Of a stretch of DNA of 24,062 nt, positions 9,501 through 18,700 are shown one piece after another. The position numbers and the translations under genes are program-made. The notes under the pieces are model-generated. The model ran no database searches and was not told where the DNA came from. It saw nothing but the letters and a program-made list of their open reading frames with translations. Origin of the DNA: Phallusia fumigata. Lineage: Eukaryota; Chordata; Ascidiacea; Phlebobranchia; Ascidiidae. Numbering within the stretch: the stretch's first letter is position 1; every line of letters begins with the position of its first letter. The stretch lies in assembly GCA_008931825.1 (NCBI GenBank), contig QXVZ01029502.1:1-24062 (forward strand). Direction: 5' to 3'.

Positions 9501-10014
9501 TTCATGTTGTTGTGTTGAAGAGTGGGGTTGCTCGTGTATGTGCTGAACCGTTTGCTGTATAGAGTAGTAATGCTGATGAAGTTCTACGGGTGCGTTGAAC
9601 ACTGGTCCAGTTGTGTGGGTGATTCTGTCTCCGAACTGAGGCGCTTGTGCCCCATCCTGAAAAACACAAGAAGTAATTTTGGAGATTAGCAAAAACTTTT
9701 TTATATTACTCCTAGTTTCTTACAATATTTATAACCGCGTTTTCCAGATTAGCGGGGCACATTTGGGTTTGACGTGGGTCAACTTCTCCTGAAACTGGAG
9801 GAAGAGTGGGTTGTGGTACAACATCACCCAAGCCTTGGGGTGTGCTGGGTTGGGGCACAACATCACCCAAGCCTTGGGGTGTGCTGGGTTGGGGTACAAC
9901 GTCACCCAAGTCTTGGGTTGAGCTGGGTTGGGGTACAACGTCACCCAAGTCTTGGGGTGAGCTGGGTTGTGGTACAACTCCTGATGCAGGCGTATTTGAT
10001 CCGTTGTGTGCCAT
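3437..10014 (-). CDS. NLR gene 1: NACHT-LRR receptor with low-complexity N-terminus
   Basis: Exons in gene order: 10014-9724, 9656-9275, 9132-7484, 5768-5607, 5039-4878, 4201-4040, 3739-3578. Phases agree at every junction and give about 990 residues before an unresolved C-terminus. The protein should be a cytosolic STAND ATPase: NACHT for nucleotide-driven oligomerisation, LRRs for sensing and autoinhibition. Walker A (GQAGIGKT, ~339-346) and Walker B (LLIFDGLDE, around 421) are intact. No death, CARD, pyrin or HEPN domain is visible at the N-terminus, which is Pro/Gln/His-rich. After the last LRR exon a GTAAGA donor suggests one more exon. Candidates encode only two residues and a stop (acceptors before about 3501 and 3370); read-through ends at a TGA at 3439-3437. 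Confidence 0.85.
3578..3739 (-). CDS. NLR gene 1 LRR exon 4
   Basis: 162 nt, acceptor TTATCAG, donor GTAAGA. Two repeats: LDLSGNKIGDSGAALLA and CEIGSEGIEQL. It is the last recognisable LRR exon; any further coding sequence is very short. Confidence 0.87.
4040..4201 (-). CDS. NLR gene 1 LRR exon 3
   Basis: 162 nt, phase 0 at both ends, acceptor CTACCAG, donor GTAAGT. Two repeats: LDLSHNKFGDAGAALLA and the CGIGSEGVKLL unit. Confidence 0.88.
4330..4760. repeat. Possible decayed transposon in LRR intron
   Basis: The 676-bp intron between LRR exons 2 and 3 holds a GC-richer block with repeated GTACCGTAC/GGTACGGTAC words (near 4470, 4557 and 4725) and a CCCCTCC...CCCCCAGTTACC tract. It is unlike the AT-rich flanks. 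No terminal repeats were matched, so the class is unknown. Confidence 0.3.
4878..5039 (-). CDS. NLR gene 1 LRR exon 2
   Basis: 162 nt, phase 0 at both ends, acceptor AACAACAG, donor GTAAGA. It has the same two-repeat pattern as the neighbouring LRR exons: LDLSDNKIGHLGAASLA, then a CEIGNEGV repeat. It has no start codon, which makes it easy to miss. Confidence 0.87.
5190..5330 (+). repeat. Retroelement-like tail with stem-loop and GAAACG
   Basis: GATAAT and ATTATC pair around a 10-nt loop and are followed at once by GAAACGTTTGG. An AT-rich tail with CAAATAAAC near 5315 follows. Similar stem-GAAACG words recur in this window, which suggests a dispersed element end. Confidence 0.35.
5607..5768 (-). 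CDS. NLR gene 1 LRR exon 1
   Basis: 162 nt, phase 0 at both ends, acceptor ATCATTAG, donor GTAAGA. It encodes two ribonuclease-inhibitor-type repeats of the form LDLSxNKIGDxGA... and LxLxxCxIGSEGVEQL. Confidence 0.88.
6831..6985 (+). pseudogene. Ty3/gypsy pol fossil, RNase H end
   Basis: It lies in the long intron between the NACHT and first LRR exons, antisense to the host gene. At 6831-6872 it reads VTDDKLLVIIFGLT, matching the usual VTDHKPL...IFG of gypsy RNase H. At 6890-6985, in another frame, it reads WALLLGQYDYFIEY followed by DALNRM, matching WaL.L..Y.Y.I.Y...DALSR. The frame break between them shows that it is dead. No LTR was recognised. Confidence 0.75.
7484..9132 (-). CDS. NLR gene 1 exon 3: NACHT, winged helix and HD2
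   Basis: One 1649-nt exon, entered in phase 1 and left in phase 0 at GTAATT. In order: a charged helical linker; Walker A GQAGIGKT; a hydrophobic strand (FIFYIIIRF) like the NLR second strand; Walker B LLIFDGLDEA; sensor 1 region IFTSRPAQL; CYVPVNF, matching the conserved Cys-x-Pro element after NACHT; a winged-helix segment with AWDGF; and SHLIWQEFFAAFYL, the NLR signature for the end of the winged helix/HD2. A TTTTCAG inside the second strand resembles an acceptor, but the domain alignment needs these residues, so no intron is assumed. Confidence 0.92.
9275..9656 (-). CDS. NLR gene 1 exon 2: Gln/His/Thr-rich linker
   Basis: It enters in phase 0 after GTTTTTCAG and leaves in phase 1 at GTAAGG. 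It opens with a Gly/Thr/Asn/Val segment (GDRITHTTGPVFNAPVE) and a His/Tyr/Gln run, then a long disordered Gln/Thr/Ser/Pro-rich stretch. No known domain is recognised. Some NLRs and fungal STAND proteins carry short Gly/Asn beta-motifs in this position; the resemblance here is only general. Confidence 0.75.
9724..10014 (-). CDS. NLR gene 1 exon 1: start codon and PQP repeat
   Basis: 97 codons. The ATG at 10014 opens a short Ala/Asn/Ser lead followed by four 13-residue units of the pattern PQPS-x-PQ-x-LGDVV and a partial fifth. A Cys-Pro-Ala-containing tail follows, and the donor GTAAGA is at 9723. An AG at 10047-10048, after a pyrimidine tract, lies 33 nt before the ATG, so the 5' leader is spliced. 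In tunicates this could be a spliced-leader acceptor. Confidence 0.75.
9808..9978 (-). repeat. Coding minisatellite, 39-bp unit, about 4.4 copies
   Basis: Units start at 9808, 9847, 9886 and 9925, with a 15-bp partial at 9964. The period is an exact number of codons, so copy-number change keeps the frame. Unit pairs differ by a few bases (AGCC versus AGTC in the core), with neighbours most alike. Confidence 0.95.
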
Positions 10015-10797
10015 TATAACTAATTTGGAAACAGTTTTCTTATTTCCTGCAGAAGAAGTGTAAAATAAAACTGTAATGCTCCACATGTCTAAACGTGCGA
10101 ATGGCTTGAAGTTAGCATTAGCATTAGAAAAAAATTGTTCTTAGTGAAACGTCGACGTAAGTCAAACGCCATTAAAGGAGTTCAGAATCGGCGACCGTGC
10201 CAGCTAAATGCGCTTATTTGTAGTCTTCGTTATGTGTCACAACATGATCTTGGCTTCCGTGACAAACATTAAGGTTCAAGCCTGTTACGACCGTCCTTTT
10301 AGCACGATGCGTCACGGAGATACAACACGTTCCTGTAGGCCGTCTCGTACGCTATCTGGATGGTTTTAATGATAAAACAGAGCACGCCAATCCTTGCCGA
10401 CTGTCGAAGCGCATGGTAATGTTCAATTTATTTTGATTTTTTTTATATTTGTTGACATTTACATGGAAAAAATTCACATATTTATTGCACGAAACGAAGC
10501 TATGCGGATGCAAAGTAACATAAGCCTACATAAAACACAATCACCTGCGATCCACAGTATTTTTTATAACTGTTTATTTTTTTGGACACCCTACATTTTA
10601 ATATTTTACCTCACTGGAAACTTCGGATATTGTAGCGGCCTCTATAACTGTGTTTGGCATGTGTTACGCGCCTACAACCAACCGCACAGATTCCTTTTTT
10701 TCTTGTCGAATAGTCTATGTCGCATCTGCCTATTGTAATCTATATTCCAAGTTTAATTCACATATACTGTTTATAACAAGAAGGATATTAAGAGTGC

Positions 10798-11005
10798 CTA
10801 AGGCTGCGGAACCTTTTTTACTCATTTCCCCAGAAGTTTTTTTTCCGAACGTTTCATACGTCCCCTTATTCTAGACAAGAAGTGATATCAAGTAACAATA
10901 AAAGGTTTGGAAGTTGGAACCACTGGTCCACCTAAAAAGAAATACTTCATTTATCATGAATAACCTAACTATAAAGTGGAAATTTCTCCTTAACTTTTAA
11001 AAATT
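10798..11005 (-). repeat. MITE-like hAT relative, copy A, with shared flank
   Basis: The reverse strand from 10925 reads CAGTGGTTCC, then AAACCTTTTATTG and ATATCACTTCTTGTCT, matching copy B at 19436-19689. The far end (AAAAAAGGTTCCGC) is a decayed terminal repeat. Homology also runs about 80 bp beyond the terminal repeat into 10926-11005, so the two loci share a larger duplicated block. Confidence 0.55.
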
Positions 11006-11018
11006 CCTACCAATACTG

Positions 11019-11117
11019 GCGGATATTGTATGTTTACAACAAGCAAATTTTAAACAACAGTTTATTTCACACCTCTTACGGCTTTCTAACAGGTTTGATC
11101 AAACATACAATATCCGC
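11019..11117. repeat. 17-bp perfect inverted repeat
   Basis: GCGGATATTGTATGTTT at 11019-11035 pairs exactly with 11101-11117 across a 65-nt spacer. It could be a small MITE end pair or a hairpin; no target duplication is seen. Confidence 0.7.
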
Positions 11118-12570
11118 AAGTAACTTATGCACAGATACAACTTTGTTGCAGGTAATTTTGACTATATGTCAGTGGTTCAACAAACAATCGGCTTTCTAAC
11201 AGGTTTGTTCATTTTATTTGCTGCGTTATAGCTGCCTTGAACAAACCAAAACGCTGATCAAAACTGAGAAGGTTTACATTAAAATTCCCTAAAACAACTC
11301 GTTTTTTGTTTTCCCGAAAAACTCGATTTCCTTTTTGCAATCAACAAAATGACGGTCGAATGCTGTTCTGAGGCCCTGTAGTCATTTAGTTCTCTCAAAC
11401 AGTTTAGAATTTTCTTTGTCATGGAGTTACTTGTCCTCTGACCTACCGGCTTGTGTTAAAATTAGCAAACTCACGCGATGTGTTATCCGGTCCGGTGTGT
11501 GCTGTAAGTCACGGTATGCGTAGTAAGTCAGTGCATGAACATGCAGTGGGATGGGTTGTAACGTTTTTACCCAGGAATAGACTTATTTCGCGTGTCTTTT
11601 AAGTAAGCGGAGTTTTGTGCGTGCAAGATGTTTCCTTCTTTCGGTCACTTCAAAGTAACAGAGTGAGACGAAACCGTGTCTTGCCGGTTTTAACGATCCT
11701 TTCTGCGTCCTCATCCCCAAAAATATACCAACAGTTTACACCCAATCTCTCTCTAATGCTCAACAATAATTTTACTTTATCTCAAAACAGGTATTCTTCT
11801 TGACCGAGTAAAACGCAAGAAAAAGCAAAATGTAAATGATTTTCACATTTTTGAAAATACACGTGATCTAGAAAAATATTAAATAACACACTTTTTATTG
11901 CCATTTTTGCCGAATAAACGGTTTTGTGTGGAATTTATGAATCCCTGTTTGGTGCATTGCTAGCTGTGAGCTAATTTCCTTGCTTTTTACAGTTTTGCAG
12001 ACAAACAAAAATTTCTTTGCTGTGATGATTAAAGCTTGCCGTTGAGAAGAAAAAGATTAACAAGTTCTAGGCACAGATAGTCCATTTTTGTGGTTATAAG
12101 CGGGTTTTGTCAGGAACACTGCGAAAGCGTTGGTTGAAGTGGGAGAATTTTCGATTTGCGGTCGCTAAATCAGCTGCAGACATTTCCAGGACGCAATTTG
12201 TTCGCTTGTCAGCATAATGAGGCTTTTACTCATTCTGAAAAACAAAATATAAAATCGGGTATCAAGTAGAACATTTAATAAATAATCTGGCTTAGAACCT
12301 TGATGTTTTTATATGAGACTGTTGAAAAAACAACCGATTACCGACGTCAGTTAAACAGTCATAAATCTATTCCAACACCTAACTACAGGTCTTCCAAGAA
12401 ACGTATTTGAATGCGGTACAAACCAATTTGATGCCCCTAATACTTGCAAAATTATTCAGAAATAAACAATGGGCCTAAGAAAATTATATCTGTTGGGCCC
12501 CGTCTAATAGGCCCTGATTAACTGGTCCAGTCGAAAACCTTTCCAACTACTTCTAATGCCAAATTCCAAC

Positions 12571-12752
12571 TTACACAACAGACTCAACGTTGGCCTGCTT
12601 TTCACAAACTTCCAACAATTCCACGAGACTTTCGTATTCCAACTTCACATCGCACAACTTAATCGTCTTCAACTTGCTGTGTTTTGTGACGCAGTCAACA
12701 AATGACGTCACCGATTGGGGAGAGCACCTTGTTGCCATAGTTTCGCTGATTC
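12571..12752 (-). CDS. NLR gene 2 exon 14: final LRR and stop
   Basis: Acceptor CGTTCTCACAG, phase 1. It encodes a last repeat (LKTIKLCDVKL) and a short helix, then TAA at 12573-12571. A TGACGTCA octamer at 12703 is part of a Val-Thr-Ser. Confidence 0.82.
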
Positions 12753-15700
12753 CTGTGAGAACGGAAATCAGCTGATGGAATTTCTTTGCTTATTCCTCTT
12801 TTACGATTTAAAATTACAACAAAGGAAAAAGGAAAACTTTGACAGTTCGAACAGACTTACCAGAAAGATCTAATTCTCTTAAACTTTGTAGCCCTCCTTC
12901 GTTTTCATTTGCAGCCGTTTGTGGAATTGCTTTGCTAAATCCTGAAAAAAAGGAACAGCTCGTTATAACCAGTTTGGGTTTAATTACAATTATTCTTTTT
13001 ACACCCCGGAAAAAAAAATGAAATAAATGCCACGATAGAAATCAAAATTTTTCCGAGTGATTTCAAACGATAAACCTATTTATATCATTAAGATTAATGC
13101 AGTTGATTGTTCGCATGGAGCCTTGCATGAAATCAGTTTCCATATGTTAAAAGAAAAACAAAATTGCCAACAACAAAAGTTCACCTTCCATTGGCAGAAA
13201 CACTTGCGCAAAATCCAAAGCGCTTTCGGCAAAGTAATTCTCTCCCAAATCCAAAATTTCCAAAGCGTCGCAGCTGCGCAAATGATACTTGAGCGCCGAG
13301 AGAGCGACTGCACCAATCTGGACGCACGACATACGCAGACATCGTAACCTTGGGTGACCTTGAAATGCCCGGGCGATGACGCAAGCATTTACGTCACCGA
13401 CGAAGTTGTGACTGATATCGAAGTACTCCAAAACTTTGAGTGACGGTAAGCTCTGCACAAATGCCTTAATCGCTGCTTCGTCTTGCAAATAACTCTCGCG
13501 CACATCCAGGTGACGGAGTGTTCGGCCGAGGTTAGTCCGCAATGCGGCGGTAGAGAGTGCCAGAAAGGATTTTCGGCTGAGACAGGCGTTTTGCAGCGAA
13601 AGCACCTAAATACATTGCATCAGGAAAATAAATACGAATCTGTTTGTAATGATTTGCATGCTTTATTTACAAACGTTTCGGCAATAACTCATGAAATTAT
13701 TACCGACACAATAAGACTTGTACCAGACACGCAAGTATTTGTACAGGAAAATAGATTTTAATGTTTGAAACTTTAGAAAGCAGATAGTTTGCAACTCACC
13801 TGTAAATCTCTGAGATGGTGCAGATTATCGCAGATNTTGCATCAGGAAAATAAATACGAATCTGTTTATAATGATTTGCATGCTTTATTTACAAACGTTT
13901 CGGCAATAACTCGTGCCATTATTACCAACACAATAAGACTTGTAAAATAGATTTTATTGTTTAAAACTTGAGAAAGCAGATAGTTTGCAACTCACCTGTA
14001 AATCTCTGAGATGTTGCAGATTGTCGCAGATATTTGCCAACCCGCTTCCTAACTGGTTCCGCGACAAGTCTAACCTCTGGAGGAACCGCACACGTTTGAG
14101 CAGTGAAGCGAGGCGCGCGCACTTTCGCGCATCAAAACCGGTGGCTGAGAGGTCAAGTTCGGTCAAGGGAACAATCCACTTCGCTTCCTCCTCGAACAAT
14201 GAGAAGAAGAACGCCGGATCGTCGACGCTGAGCTGCAAATATTCCAACAGCGGTAATTTCCCGACCGCGCGACCGATCGCGGTGTAGTTTGTGACGTCAC
14301 ACGGCGTAAACGGTGACGTCGCAGACTTTAAAGTGAAAAGCAGAGCGTGCAGGCGCGATGATCTTGCGCCGCTGTCTGTTCCCGAAAGACCGCGACATAA
14401 CGCGGTCACGTGATCGTCTGTCACGTGTTTCGCATCGGGAAGATAAAGCTCCTCGAGACAGGGTAGATTCCCTAACGCGAGAACGACCAGCGGCATATTT
14501 TTCCCTTCGAGCGCGCTCAAGCAAAGATGCCGGATCCAGAATTGCGGTGACGTCATTGATGACCTCACGGACCCGGATGACGTCATCGTCGGTCGACAGC
14601 GGTCGGTGAAAAACACCAAGGCTTGCATGTTTTTGTTCGACAGCGACTCCGCGTACTTTAGTTGCAGACCACTCCCGTCTTTCCTGTAGTGACGACCCCG
14701 ATAGCGTGGCGCCCACTTGTGGTCTTGTTCGTAATGCTTTGTCAGCTCCTTCACCGGATTCTCGATTTCGGTCGATGTGAAGGTTTCAGTGGACAGCAGG
14801 TTAGCGATGGTTCGTGGAGTCGACTTGGCTTCGTAGAAACAATGCATTATGACGAATTTCGTTGCCTCGTGCAAACTTGAATCGCTGATGTCTGAAATTC
14901 AACACAATCCATTATGTTTGTGCATCATTAAGTCCCAGCGCTGCGCGGCTATCCACGGCTTGGTGATTGTTCTTGTGGTGTCGTGTCAAACTCAACCAAG
15001 CATCATATAACTCTTTGTTAAGACGATTTAGATGCAGAGAGTTTTAACTCGATCCACCAATTGTTCCCTTAACCTTTTCCCGCCCCATAACGTCTCAACA
15101 TTGCGCAGCTGTTTTCGGCTTGGAGTGCAATTTTGTCACTATGTTTTATTGCCATAAATATGCGACGGCGCCTATGACGTGTTCTTAAAAACGTGTCAGA
15201 ACTTTATGCATTAAATTGCACTAACGGTTGTAATCATTGAACACAGAATGTCAACCCTTGGGTCAGGGTTTGGCGATCTCTGGCTCGGGTGCCGTGGTTC
15301 GTTGTTGATTATTCATGACATGCCACGTGATTTGCGAGTTCATGTTCTAATACATTATTAAAACCAAATAGGGCGAACTCTTTGATTATAACGCTATGGC
15401 TCGCTTGTATAAGACGGGGGTCTGTGTAAGACAAGATGGTCCAGCAATTCAATTCCAATACATTTTGTATGATTTTAAGCGACCACTTTAAATTTTAGAG
15501 TTAAGTGCCGTGCAATTGCCGAAACGAGCTAGAAAGGGCGCGCGTAAACTAGATTTCACAGATTAAACGCAAAAACATAAAGAGGTGACGTCAACATTTC
15601 ACGCGAAACCCTTAAGATTTTGACATAATTTCTAAACTGGCACGCTGCGTTAAAATGATAGTTGACCCTTCATCTAGAGACGATATCATCTAAACGATTT

Positions 15701-18700
15701 TTTTCCAAACCTGCGCTCCTCAGTGAGGGACTTTCCCTTCGCAGCAACTCGGTAAGGAATTCAACGACAGGCTCCACCATCGATCCGCTTGAGGCGCAGC
15801 AGAGCTGGAAGAAGTTGCGCAATCTATGGGACTTTCCCAAAGTGGTTACATTCGCTTGAAGCAAAGTTACAAGCTGGTCACGTGGTACGATCATCTTATC
15901 TGAAGCAATTCTGCAAATAGTACAACTGTTGAGAATGGATTTTGGATTGTGTTTTAGTTAAAGTAAGTTCGCTTGGTAAAAGAAATCACAACGACACATC
16001 GCAACGTTGAGATGTTAAATAGCGCGAAAAGGTGAAGGGCATAATTGGTGGATCAAGGTTGAACGCGCTGCAGCTACACCGTTATTAGTGTCTCTTGCAT
16101 GAATGCCCTTATGGAAAGGATATAATGTCTAGCTTTGGCGAGAAAACAACGTTGTTTGTCTGTGTCATCTAAGTTTGCTTTCAATTGGCTTTAAGCTTAA
16201 TAAACCTTACGTATGAAATGTATTCATAGGCATGACACAGATGACTGCACAAAGCTGGTTAGGAAAACAACTCCTACGTACCTTGCCGCGAACAAATCCT
16301 CGTACAGAACGTACGAGAATTTCACGTGAACTTCAATTTTATTTGTGTTTCTGTCCACCGTTTTCGAGCTGACCATAATCCCATGTTTCAACATGCGGTC
16401 AATGAGATCACAGCTGTAACTGTGCGTGTTGTATGTGCTGCACGAATCGCCGCCCACTTTTCGGGAGAGGACTTCGCGCGAGAAACGGAGATCGGATTCT
16501 CGTTCAAGTTTCGTGCTGTGCAAAGGAAAACACCTGGAAAAATAACACAGAGGATGTAAAGGTCGCCTGAAAAACAAACCAAATTTATCGTCGTGTTTGT
16601 TCTGTGAAAAAAATCCCGCAAACATGCCAAAAAAATGGTTCGAAAGTTTCACTGTTACACATTTCGCAGTTCGTAGTATTTAAAAAAAACAAGGCAATGC
16701 GATAAATTGAAACACTTTACTCATTCAACAGCTCTGTTGCAATTCATAAGATCAAACGCAGTTTGATAAAAAGATCAGATAGAAGCAGCAAGTAAATAAG
16801 TGGGAACACGCACGAAAAAGTGCCAAACGCAAAGCGGTACAGATGGCCGCTTAAAACTTGCTTGGAAACCGCATCAAGCGTGCACGCCAGGGAATAGGAA
16901 ACTATTATGTACAAACTTGTTGAAAGATATTTGCAGTGCATCGTTGGTTGTTTCCAATCCAAGGCATGGCTTTGTTGGTTTGAAATCTGTGAAAAGTTGT
17001 AAACATTTAAGAAATTTTTAATACAAATCCGACCTTTTACCCACACAACACTTACTTCTGGACATATCCTTCCAAGCATCACATAACATGTACGTCATCG
17101 TCGGTGATGTCACCAACCCCTCGTAAACGTCACGTTGGTAAACTCGAAGAAAGCTGAGGAAATCGGAAACACACCATTTTTCATTCATGACGTCAAAGAA
17201 CTTCTTTGAATGCTTTGTGACGTCATAGCTCGTAAATCCGTTTATTACGTAATGCCCCCACGTGACCTGAACGTCATCTAGTGCTAACAAGTTTCGGGAC
17301 ATTTTTTCTTCGTCTGCTTGACACGGCAGATAGGATGACGTCACAATGATGCTGCACTCTGACCATAAACGACCAATTATGACGTCAAAAATTTCAGACA
17401 ATTGTTCGTTCTCGATTCCAGGCATTCTGTCGAAGTTGTCGAGGAGCAGAAGAATATCGGAACCGCTCGAATTAACAAAGATATCTTCGATGTCGTCTGA
17501 CGTCACAAAGTCAGGTTGCACGTCACAATCGACGAGAACTGAAACACAACAGAGTTGTAACAGAAAAAATACTGAATATTGTTTCGCATCGCTGCTTATA
17601 TCGAGACGCGGTGGAGGTTTCTAGCTTAAAACCTCATGTCAAAAACAGGAATTGTTTCTACTGGTTGAAATGCCAGATAATCATGTTTTGGCAAAAATCC
17701 TTATTTATTATCTTTACCTCGATCGGACTTACCGCACTGTTCAAGAATGACGTCACTCAAACGGGTGTAGGGGCTTTCCAGTTTAACGAGCGCCAAATCT
17801 AAACTGAACACAAACCGGTATGACGTCAAAGTCACGTGATTCCTGCTCGCCCAATCATAAGCGATCTTCCTGAGGAGAACCGTCTTCCCGGAGGACCAAG
17901 CTCCAAAGAGCAGCTTTCTCTTGCAGGAGGAAAAATCCAACATCTCCCTCCACGTTGCCAGTGACGTCATAGTCGGAAGTGCTTCTATGACGTCATAACG
18001 ATATAGGTCCATTTTGGCGAAATCGTCGACGCGAGACATGTTGATGACGACATCGTCCATGTTGATGACGTAGGAAGGCTGGGTTGGCAGGGGGGTGATT
18101 TGCTCCCTCTCGTGGATGTAGAGTCGTCTGATAATTTTTTTCAGAGATGCAGTTTTCAAGTCGTCCTCCTCCGATGTTTCTGTGAAAACAAAGACGGAGG
18201 CAAAATGAGGAAATGAAAACAGTTTAAAAGTCGTGGTGGTGATTATTCAGATAGTGAGAGTATGCTTAATATGGTGACTGTGGTCTGCTTCCTATAAAAT
18301 CTTTTCAACCGCCTAGGCCCTAGCGCACGGGGGGTTCAACCAAAGGGGATTTTGTTTAAAAATGTAATTGCGTGTTTTTGATAATAATTTTTATTTTTTA
18401 TTGTAAAAGCTTAGTTTCTTAATATACCGACATAAACATAATATTTACAAAATAAATTTCGGTTGGGGAGTTTAGTTTTGAAAATCGGCAAAATGGGCCA
18501 GTGGAACTAAAAAGATTGAGAACCACTGGTCTGACATCACAGATTTATGTACGTAAGTGTTGTTGGGAGATTCCCACCTTCAATATAAACGCGATTGTCG
18601 ATTCTTTCCAACACCAACAGATCGTCATGAAACTTGGATTTGACGCGGTCTGGTTTGGCATGGATGAAACTAGAACGATGCTTCTTGCCTGAAGACACTG

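Larger units (their letters stand above)
10047..12570. other. Intergenic region between the two NLR genes
   Basis: No convincing coding exon on either strand. It holds the upstream region of NLR gene 1 (10047-10400, somewhat GC-richer), a repeat copy at 10798-11005, a 17-bp inverted repeat at 11019-11117, and a repeated GGCTTTCTAACAGGTTTG word near 11082 and 11190. A possible minus-strand poly(A) variant ATTAAA for gene 2 is at 12274-12279. Confidence 0.6.

Noticed and set aside
9808..9978. CRISPR-like array
   Set aside because: Units are contiguous with no spacers and lie in a eukaryotic coding exon.
9744..10063. Plus-strand and alternative minus-strand frames through the 39-bp repeat
   Set aside because: A repeat whose period is a multiple of three opens several frames at once; only the PQPS frame has a start, a donor and phase agreement with the next exons.
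10394..10738. 114-codon plus-strand open frame
   Set aside because: Phe/Ile/Leu-rich as expected of AT-rich noncoding DNA; no splice-site context and no family resemblance.
13954..14716. Other long frames overlapping exon 11 on both strands
   Set aside because: They are shadows of the GC-richer LRR exon; only the LRR frame has LxxLxL periodicity.
16388..16630. Alternative minus-strand frame through exon 9 (ending in a stop at 16388)
   Set aside because: A direct join of exon 7 to the acceptor at 16533 leads into this frame, but it closes early and lacks the winged-helix signature that the other frame has.
18341..18362. tRNA-like GGTTCAA box
   Set aside because: No A box or cloverleaf around it; it sits inside a hAT-like remnant.
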